Positions 58,373-64,000 of a stretch of DNA of 64,000 bases are shown one piece after another (positions within the stretch are counted from its first letter, which is position 1; every line of letters starts with the position of its first letter). A model generated the notes under the pieces. That model made no database searches, had not been told where the DNA came from, and worked only from the letters and a program-made list of their open reading frames with translations. Source of the DNA: Sphingomonas sp. Root720 (GTDB taxonomy: Bacteria > Pseudomonadota > Alphaproteobacteria > Sphingomonadales > Sphingomonadaceae); assembly GCF_001428605.1 (NCBI RefSeq), contig NZ_LMID01000012.1:62001-126000 (forward strand), read 5' to 3'. The translations under genes and the position numbers were made by a program.

Positions 58373-59836
58373 ATGCCCCGTTCGACCCCGCTCCGCCGCC
58401 CGGCGCTGATCGCCGGCCTCGTCGCGACCCTGCTGTCGGGCTGCGCCGCCGTCCCGAAGGTCCAGCCGCAGGTTCAGGCCGCCTCCGCCGCCGCGGTCGG
58501 ACTCGGCGATGCCGCGCCGCTGCCGGCGGCGGGCGACTGGTGGCACGGCTTCGGCGATCCCCAGCTCGACCGGATCATGGCCGAAGCGCTCGCGGGCAAT
58601 CCTTCGCTCGACGCCGCGATGGCGCGGCTCGCCCGCGCGCAGGCCGGGATCGCCGCGAACAAGGCCGGGCTGCTACCGCAGCTCAGCGGCGACGCCTCGG
58701 CGATGCGTCAGCGGCTCAGCGAGAAATATATCATTCCCCCGCCCTATGGCGGCAGCACCCGCTGGATCGGCAGCGCCCAGGCCAATCTCGACTGGTCGCT
58801 CGATCTCGCCGGCCGGCAGAAGGCGCTGATCAGGCAGGCGGGCGCCTCGGCCGAGGCCGCCGCGCTCGACGTCGAGGCGGCGCGCGTCACGCTCTCGGGC
58901 GCTGTCGCCCAGGCCTATGTCGATCTCGCCCGCGCGACCGGGCAGGCGAGCATCGCCGGCCGTTTCGTCGCGTCGCGCGAGGAGCAACTGCGGCTCGCCG
59001 GCACCCGCAAGCGCACCGATCTCGGCAGCGATTTCGACCTGCGCGCCGCCGAGACCCTGCTGGCGGAGGCGCGCCAGGCGCAGATCCGCGCCGATGGTGC
59101 CCGCCAGCTGATGATCCACGCCCTCGCCGCCCTCGCCGGACGCGGCGCCGATTATTATGCCGGGATCGCCGATCCGTCGCTGGCGCTCGACACCGCGCTG
59201 CCGGTGCCGGCCGCGCTCCCCGCCGACCTGCTCGGCCGCCGCCCCGACATCCTCGCCGCCCGCGCGCGGATCGACGTCGCCGAGGCGGGGCGCGAAGTCG
59301 CGCGCGCGGACTTCTACCCCGACCTCGACCTGAAGGGCCTGGTCGGCCTGCAGGCGCTCGGCCTCGGATCGCTGTTCACCGGCGGAGCCGCGACCTACGG
59401 CGCCGGCCCCGCGCTCCACCTGCCGATCTTCGAAGGCGGCCGACTCAAGGCGAATTACAAAGGCGCGATCGCCGGGATCGACGAGGCGATCGCCGGCTAT
59501 AACGGCACCGTCCTTGGCGCTGTTCGCGAGACCGCCGACGCACTGTCCGCGATCGGCACCAACGCCGCCGACGCCGCCGAGCAGCGCAAGGTCGTCGCCG
59601 GCCTGGCGGAGACCGTGCGGCTCGACGAGGTGCGCGTGCGCACCGGGCTCGGCGCGCGGCTCGACGTGCTCGATGCCGGCGACCGGCTGCTCGCCGCCAA
59701 CCAGCGCGCGGTCGACCTCGCCGCCGACGGCGCCGCCGCGCGCGTCCGCCTGCTCGTCGCGGTCGGCGGAAGCTTCGATCCGCTGGCCCATCCGAATCTC
59801 GCGTCGGCCACCGGCGCCGCCGCAACCGGGAGATAA
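58373..59836 (+). CDS. Outer-membrane efflux lipoprotein, NodT family
   Basis: A 487-aa TolC-like channel. The lipobox LLSGC places the lipidated Cys at residue 24; two OEP repeats follow, with GDWWHGFGDPQLDRIMAEAL and the LGRRPDILAARARID segment as signatures. It provides the outer-membrane exit for the adaptor and pump encoded downstream. The gene ends 3 bases before the HlyD gene. The length is normal for the family. Confidence 0.94.
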   Translation: MPRSTPLRRPALIAGLVATLLSGCAAVPKVQPQVQAASAAAVGLGDAAPLPAAGDWWHGFGDPQLDRIMAEALAGNPSLDAAMARLARAQAGIAANKAGLLPQLSGDASAMRQRLSEKYIIPPPYGGSTRWIGSAQANLDWSLDLAGRQKALIRQAGASAEAAALDVEAARVTLSGAVAQAYVDLARATGQASIAGRFVASREEQLRLAGTRKRTDLGSDFDLRAAETLLAEARQAQIRADGARQLMIHALAALAGRGADYYAGIADPSLALDTALPVPAALPADLLGRRPDILAARARIDVAEAGREVARADFYPDLDLKGLVGLQALGLGSLFTGGAATYGAGPALHLPIFEGGRLKANYKGAIAGIDEAIAGYNGTVLGAVRETADALSAIGTNAADAAEQRKVVAGLAETVRLDEVRVRTGLGARLDVLDAGDRLLAANQRAVDLAADGAAARVRLLVAVGGSFDPLAHPNLASATGAAATGR

Positions 59837-59839
59837 TCC

Positions 59840-61018
59840 GTGAACGCCCACACCCAGATCCAGAAGGACGAGGCCGCCGAACGGCAGGGTGCCCTTCGCA
59901 CCCGCAAGCGCGGCTTCCTGATGCTCGGTGCCGCGGTTCTGATCGCGGCCGCAGGCTATGGCGGCTATGAGCTGCTGGGGCCGAGCACCGAGACCACCGA
60001 CGACGCCTATGTCGCCGGCGACGTGGTGGCGATCACCGCGCGCGAGCCGGGCACGGTGCTGGCGATCAACGCCGACAGTACCGAGAGCGTCAGGCAGGGC
60101 CAGCCGCTGATCGAGCTGGATTCCGCCACCGCCGACGCGCAGATGGCCTCGGCCGAGGCGAACCTCGCCCGCGCGGTCCGCGCGGTCCGCTCCGACTTCT
60201 CCAAGGTCGACGAGGCCGGTGCCGAGGTGGTCCAGGCCGAGGCAGAACTGGCCCGCGCCCGCAACGACCTGTCGCGCCGCCGCGCCGCCGCCGCCGAGGG
60301 CGCGGTCTCGGGCGAGGAGGTCGCGCACGCCGCCGACAGCGTCCGCACCGCCACCGCCACGCTCAACCTCGCCCGAAGCCGGCAGGCGCAGGCGCGCTCG
60401 ACGGTCGAAGGCACCAGGGTCGGCACCAATCCCGACGTGCTCGCGGCGGCCGCCGCCGTCCGCCGCGCCGCGATCGTCCAGGGCCATATGCACCTGATCG
60501 CGCCACTCGACGGCGTCGTCGCCCAACGTACCGTGCAGCTCGGCCAGCAGGTCGCACCGGGCACGCCGCTGATGGCGGTGGTGCCGCTCGACCGGCTGTG
60601 GATCGACGCCAATTTCCGCGAGACCCAGCTCGCCGACCTGCGCGTCGGCCAGCCGGTGGAGATCGAGACCGACATCTATGGCGGCTCGGTCACCTATCAT
60701 GGCAAGGTGCTCGGCCTCGGCGCGGGCAGCGGCAACGCCTTCGCGCTGCTGCCGCCGCAGAACGCCAGCGGCAACTGGATCAAGATCGTCCAGCGCGTCC
60801 CTGTCCGCATCGCGCTCGATCCGAAGGAACTGCGCGCCAACCCGCTGCGGATCGGCGTCTCGGCCAAGGTCACGGTGGACACCGACGATCATCGCGGCGT
60901 TCCCGTCGCGCGCGTCGCCGCCCCGCCCGTCCCGCGCTCGGCCAGCCAGGACGGCGGCCCCGGGGTCGAGGCCCGCATCGCTTCGATCGTCGCCGCCAAC
61001 AGCGGCCGGATCCGGTGA
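59840..61018 (+). CDS. HlyD/EmrA-family membrane-fusion adaptor
   Basis: A 392-aa periplasmic adaptor. One N-terminal membrane helix (GFLMLGAAVLIAAAGYGGYELL), biotinyl-lipoyl half-motifs (TDDAYVAGDVVAI; LIAPLDGVVAQRTV) flanking an alpha-helical hairpin of about 110 residues, and a beta-barrel domain (LWIDANFRETQL). It joins the DHA2 pump to the NodT channel. Start codon at 59840 is a GTG or ATG-equivalent read as Met. Its stop overlaps the pump gene's GTG by 3 bases. Confidence 0.94.
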   Translation: MNAHTQIQKDEAAERQGALRTRKRGFLMLGAAVLIAAAGYGGYELLGPSTETTDDAYVAGDVVAITAREPGTVLAINADSTESVRQGQPLIELDSATADAQMASAEANLARAVRAVRSDFSKVDEAGAEVVQAEAELARARNDLSRRRAAAAEGAVSGEEVAHAADSVRTATATLNLARSRQAQARSTVEGTRVGTNPDVLAAAAAVRRAAIVQGHMHLIAPLDGVVAQRTVQLGQQVAPGTPLMAVVPLDRLWIDANFRETQLADLRVGQPVEIETDIYGGSVTYHGKVLGLGAGSGNAFALLPPQNASGNWIKIVQRVPVRIALDPKELRANPLRIGVSAKVTVDTDDHRGVPVARVAAPPVPRSASQDGGPGVEARIASIVAANSGRIR

Positions 61019-62565
61019 CCGCCGCCGCCTCGACGGGGCAGCCCGCACCGCTGGGCGGGATCGCCCTCGGCGCGGCCTCGATCGCGCTGGCGCTCGGCAC
61101 CTTCATGCAGGTGCTCGACACGACCATCGCCAATGTCTCGCTGACCACCATCGCCGGCAATCTCGGCGTCAGCTCGGATACCTCGACCTGGGTGATCACC
61201 GCCTTCGCCGTCGCCAACGGCGTGACCGTGCCGCTGACCGGCTGGCTGATGCGGCGCTTCGGCGTGGTGCGCACCTTCGTGGTCTCGGTGGTCCTGTTCA
61301 CCTTCGCCTCCTTCCTGTGCGGCATCGCCTGGAGCCTGCCCTCGCTGATCCTGTTCCGCATCCTGCAGGGCGCGGTATCCGGGCCGATGATTCCGGGCAG
61401 CCAGGCGCTGCTGATCTCGATCTTCCCCGCCGAGCGCCGCTCGACCGCGATCGGCATCTGGTCGATGACCACCCTGGTCGGCCCGGTCGCGGGCCCGATC
61501 CTGGGCGGCTACATCTCCGACAATTATCACTGGGGCTGGATCTTTCTGATCAACGTCCCCGTCGGCCTCGCCGCAGCCTTCGTCTCCTGGCGCTTCATGA
61601 AGAGCCGCGAGACCGAGACCGCGAAGGTGCCGATCGACACGGTCGGCCTCGGCCTGCTCGCCTTCTGGGTCGGCTCGCTCCAGATATTTCTCGACCTCGG
61701 CAAGAACGACGACTGGTTCCACTCCCCCTTCATCACGACGATGGCGCTGCTGGCGGCGATCGGCTTCGTTGCCTGGCTGATCTGGGAACTGACCGAGCAA
61801 CGCCCAGCGGTCGACCTCTCGCTGTTCCGCAACCGCAATTTCGCGCTGGGCACCGCCGCGCTGACCCTCGGCTATGCGGTGTTCTTCGGCAACACGCTGC
61901 TGCTGCCGCTCTGGCTCCAGCAGCAGCTGGGCTACACCGCGACCTGGGCGGGGCTGGTCGCCGCGCCGAGCGGGATCGTCTCGGTGATCGCGACCCCCTT
62001 CGTCGCCCGCATCTCGGGCAAGGTCGACGCGCGCTGGCTGGCCTGCTTCGCCTTCGTCGCCTTCGCGATCTCCTACCAGATGCGCAGCGGCTACAGCGCC
62101 CAGACCGACTATTGGCACTTCATGCTGCCGATGCTGGTGCAGGGGCTTGGGATGAGCACCTTCTTCGTGTCGATGCTCAGCATCTCGCTCGACGGGGTAT
62201 CGGCCGACAGGACCCCCTCGGCGACCGGCCTGTCCAACTTCGCCCGGATCACGGGCGGCAGCTTCGCCGCGTCGCTGGTGACGACGATGTGGGACCGGCG
62301 CGAGGCGCTGCACCAGAGCCGGCTGGCCGACGCGAGCTCGCCCTTCGACCCACTGTTCCGCCATGCGGTCGACGGCTTCGGCCAGATCGGGCTGAGCGCG
62401 CAGCAGGGCTATGCGGCGCTCACCCGCGAGATGGTGGGCCAGGCCTATCTGCTGTCGTCGAACGACATCTTCCGGGTCAGCGCCTGGGCGATGATGGCGA
62501 TGATCGCGCTGGTGTGGCTCGTCCGGAAACCGGCCCCGCTGAGCGGCCCGGTGGCGGCGGATTGA
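61015..62565 (+). CDS. DHA2-family MFS multidrug transporter (EmrB type)
   Basis: A 516-aa inner-membrane drug:proton antiporter with about 14 hydrophobic helices. Motif C (GPVAGPILGG) and the LDTTIANVSLTTIA helix-1 signature identify the EmrB group. Together with the preceding adaptor and channel genes it forms a tripartite pump that expels hydrophobic toxic compounds, possibly aromatic substrates or intermediates handled elsewhere in the window. The start is a GTG at 61015 overlapping the adaptor's stop. Confidence 0.94.
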   Translation: MTAAASTGQPAPLGGIALGAASIALALGTFMQVLDTTIANVSLTTIAGNLGVSSDTSTWVITAFAVANGVTVPLTGWLMRRFGVVRTFVVSVVLFTFASFLCGIAWSLPSLILFRILQGAVSGPMIPGSQALLISIFPAERRSTAIGIWSMTTLVGPVAGPILGGYISDNYHWGWIFLINVPVGLAAAFVSWRFMKSRETETAKVPIDTVGLGLLAFWVGSLQIFLDLGKNDDWFHSPFITTMALLAAIGFVAWLIWELTEQRPAVDLSLFRNRNFALGTAALTLGYAVFFGNTLLLPLWLQQQLGYTATWAGLVAAPSGIVSVIATPFVARISGKVDARWLACFAFVAFAISYQMRSGYSAQTDYWHFMLPMLVQGLGMSTFFVSMLSISLDGVSADRTPSATGLSNFARITGGSFAASLVTTMWDRREALHQSRLADASSPFDPLFRHAVDGFGQIGLSAQQGYAALTREMVGQAYLLSSNDIFRVSAWAMMAMIALVWLVRKPAPLSGPVAAD

Positions 62566-62570
62566 GTCAC

Positions 62571-62594
62571 GTCGTCATCCTGGCGAAAGCCGGA
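62571..62594. repeat. Palindromic intergenic element, degenerate copy 2
   Basis: GTCATCCTGGCGAAAGCCGG resembles the dispersed ATCCCGGCG...CGCCGGGAT palindrome seen at 55293, with changes in one arm. It lies just after the pump gene. Confidence 0.45.
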
Positions 62595-62642
62595 CTCCGC
62601 TGGCTGACGAGACGGGAACCCCTGCCATCGCAGGGACATGAT

Positions 62643-62672
62643 AAAAGGGGGGAGCCAGGCCCTCCCCCTTAT
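62643..62672 (-). terminator. Intrinsic terminator for lexA (and possibly the efflux operon)
   Basis: Read on the minus strand, immediately after the lexA stop: GGGGGAG, a 7-base loop, CTCCCCC, then TTTTAT. This is a standard rho-independent terminator. On the plus strand it ends the convergent efflux operon with a weaker tail. Confidence 0.8.
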
Positions 62673-63346
62673 CAATAGCGTCGCAGCAGCCCCGCGAGCT
62701 TGCCCTGGATACGGACCTGGTCGGGCTTGTAGCGCTGCGGATCATAGGCGCGGTTGGCCGGATCGAGCCGGACCATCGCGCCCTCGCGGCGGAAATATTT
62801 GAGCGTCGCCTCGGCGTCGGCGATCAGCGCGACGACGATCTCGCCGTCGCGGGCCGTCTCGGCGCGACGGATCAGCGCATAGTCGCCGTCGAGGATGCCG
62901 GCCTCGACCATCGAGTCTCCCGACACCTCGAGCGCATAATGCTCGCCCGGGCCGAGCAGCGCGGCGGGCACCGACAGGCTGCTCTGACCTTCGAGCGCCT
63001 CGATCGGCATGCCGGCGGCGATGCGGCCGTGCAGGGGGATCTCCAGCACATTCTCGTTCGCGGCGTGTGGAACGGCCGGCGGCGTCGCCTTGCTCGTCTT
63101 GGCGGGGGCAGGCGTGCTCTTCGCGACCGCCGTCTCGGGCATGCGCAGCACCTCGAGAGCGCGGGCGCGGTTCGGCAGGCGGCGGATGAAATGGCGTTCC
63201 TCGAGCGCGCTGATCAGGCGGTGCACGCCCGACTTCGACTTGAGGTCGAGCGCTTCCTTCATCTCCTCGAACGAGGGGGACACGCCGGTTTCCAATAACC
63301 GGTCGTTGATGAAGCATAGCAGTTCATGTTGCTTGCGGGTCAGCAT
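62672..63346 (-). CDS. lexA: LexA SOS repressor
   Basis: A 224-aa repressor-protease. N-terminal winged HTH ([21 protein letters not shown]) and a C-terminal S24 peptidase domain with the cleavage bond Ala111-Gly112 (HGRIAAGMP), nucleophile Ser145 (SGDSMVEAG) and Lys183 (ATLKYF). The linker (residues 75-95) is Ala/Pro/Lys-rich. Self-cleavage with RecA-ssDNA derepresses SOS genes. Autoregulation is indicated by a GAAC-N7-GAAC box 18 bases upstream of the start. The order lexA-moeA is common in sphingomonads. Confidence 0.96.
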   Translation of the reverse strand: MLTRKQHELLCFINDRLLETGVSPSFEEMKEALDLKSKSGVHRLISALEERHFIRRLPNRARALEVLRMPETAVAKSTPAPAKTSKATPPAVPHAANENVLEIPLHGRIAAGMPIEALEGQSSLSVPAALLGPGEHYALEVSGDSMVEAGILDGDYALIRRAETARDGEIVVALIADAEATLKYFRREGAMVRLDPANRAYDPQRYKPDQVRIQGKLAGLLRRY

Positions 63347-63364
63347 GGCGATCGCCTTCGTCGG

Positions 63365-63379
63365 GAACGGACGGAGAAC
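63365..63379. promoter_or_regulatory. LexA (SOS) box upstream of lexA
   Basis: GAACGGACGGAGAAC is an exact GAAC-N7-GAAC, the alphaproteobacterial SOS operator (GTTC-N7-GTTC on the lexA strand). It sits 18 bases upstream of the lexA start. Confidence 0.9.
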
Positions 63380-63403
63380 ATTTAGGCAACCGGCCGGAAT
63401 CTG

Positions 63404-64000
63404 TCAAGCGATCGGGAAAATCGGCACCTCGGCTCCGGGCTCAAGGGCCGGGGCGTCGGGCGGCCGGGCGATCAGGAAGGCGGCCTCGACCAGCGCGGAC
63501 AGGCCCGCGCTGTCCTGACCCGCCAGTGGGACGGCGCGGCCGTCGACCCAGTGGCCGCGGAAATATTCGGCGCGGTTGCCGGTCGCGGCGAGCGGTGCGC
63601 CGAGGCGGGCGATCATCGGTTCGGGCACCGGCGTCGCGGCGCCGAGCAGGTGCGCGATCAGCGGCCGCGCGAACAGCATCGCCGTCACGAAGGCGGAAAC
63701 GGGGTTGCCGGGCAGGCCCAGCACGACCGCGTCGCCCAGCGTGCCGATCATCACGGGCTTGCCCGGCTTCATGCGCACCCGCCAGAAATCGATGCTGGCC
63801 CCCGCCTTCTCCAGCGCGGGAAGGACGAGGTCATGGTCGCCGACCGAAGCGCCGCCGGTGGTGACGATGATGTCGGCGCTCCCGGCCATCGCGGCGAAGG
63901 CGGCGGTGATCAGGTCGAGATCGTCGCGGACGATGCCATGGTCGCGCACCTCGCAGGCGCCGGACCCGAGCAGAGCCGCCAGCATCGGCCCGTTCGACGC
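63404..64000 (-). CDS. moeA: Molybdopterin molybdenumtransferase, C-terminal part (5' end outside window)
   Basis: Inserts molybdate into adenylylated molybdopterin. The visible 198 codons enter from the right edge in frame at ASNGPMLAALL and include the MoeA core: TTGGASVGDHDL, FWRVRMKPGKP and LGLPGNPVSAFV. The C-terminal domain IV follows and ends at 63404. It lies 57 bases from lexA's start on the same strand, so lexA is downstream of moeA and may share transcripts despite having its own SOS promoter. Confidence 0.95.
   Translation of the reverse strand, partial: ASNGPMLAALLGSGACEVRDHGIVRDDLDLITAAFAAMAGSADIIVTTGGASVGDHDLVLPALEKAGASIDFWRVRMKPGKPVMIGTLGDAVVLGLPGNPVSAFVTAMLFARPLIAHLLGAATPVPEPMIARLGAPLAATGNRAEYFRGHWVDGRAVPLAGQDSAGLSALVEAAFLIARPPDAPALEPGAEVPIFPIA

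Noticed and set aside
60678-62678. A 666-codon open frame overlapping the EmrAB genes in another frame
   Set aside because: It runs across two real genes and has Arg/Ala-rich shadow composition; the HlyD and MFS frames explain the sequence.
1-64000. Mobile elements, prophage, CRISPR arrays or tRNA attachment sites
   Set aside because: No transposase, integrase, cas gene, spaced direct-repeat array or tRNA-like sequence was found on reading the window, so gene gain by a recent element cannot be supported.

Overview
The window looks like a chromosomal segment of a sphingomonad (Alphaproteobacteria, Sphingomonadales), possibly close to Rhizorhabdus or Sphingomonas wittichii. The clues are high GC throughout, three large TonB-dependent receptors, a lexA gene next to moeA with an alphaproteobacterial SOS box (GAAC-N7-GAAC), a DUF6356 protein, and many aromatic-degradation genes. 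The species call is inference. Core genes sit only at the edges: metK (3' end), a PmtA-like methyltransferase and trmB on the left; lexA and moeA (3' part) on the right. No transposase, integrase, tRNA, rRNA or CRISPR array was seen.

Layout. 1-1863: metK end, methyltransferase, trmB. 1991-5246: a self-sufficient P450-reductase-ferredoxin fusion (CYP116B type) divergent from an IclR regulator, with overlapping palindromes between them. 5279-13671: a probable peptide-utilisation locus (enolase-superfamily dipeptide epimerase-like protein, TonB receptor, membrane-anchored S12 serine hydrolase, POT-family transporter) bracketed by two paralogous XRE-cupin regulators. 13776-18582: a LysR regulator divergent from benABCD-like Rieske dioxygenase genes, with two BenM-type sites between them. 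18593-19382: DUF6356 protein and an Lrp/AsnC regulator.

19402-41565 is the most interesting stretch. A TetR regulator is followed by a TonB receptor, cytochrome c, aauBEDA-like genes for a tryptophan-tryptophylquinone (TTQ) aromatic amine dehydrogenase and a second cytochrome c. Convergent to these lie a secreted protein, an HDAC-like deacetylase, four exported paralogous amidohydrolases, an exported metallo-beta-lactamase/HD fusion, a TonB receptor and an aldehyde dehydrogenase. A second, paralogous TetR closes the block. The same palindrome (TCGAA-N4-TTCGA) stands in the promoter regions at both ends. The block reads as one pathway: import an N-acylated or N-formylated amine, remove the acyl group, oxidise the amine in the periplasm, then oxidise the aldehyde to an acid.

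41606-48916: a meta-cleavage locus with a type I and a type II extradiol dioxygenase, an MhpC-like hydrolase, a GntR regulator, a Baeyer-Villiger monooxygenase, an atypical SDR and a CitE-like lyase. An AGCATGCAAG element recurs at the two divergent promoters. 49126-53803: a three-gene 2-oxoacid:ferredoxin/NAD(P) oxidoreductase operon. 54026-58063: a solitary D12-class adenine methyltransferase, a LysR regulator, an isopenicillin-N-synthase-like oxygenase and an Ohr/OsmC protein. 58373-62565: a tripartite EmrAB-type efflux operon (NodT lipoprotein, HlyD adaptor, DHA2 pump) with a palindromic operator and no adjacent regulator. 62672-64000: lexA and partial moeA.
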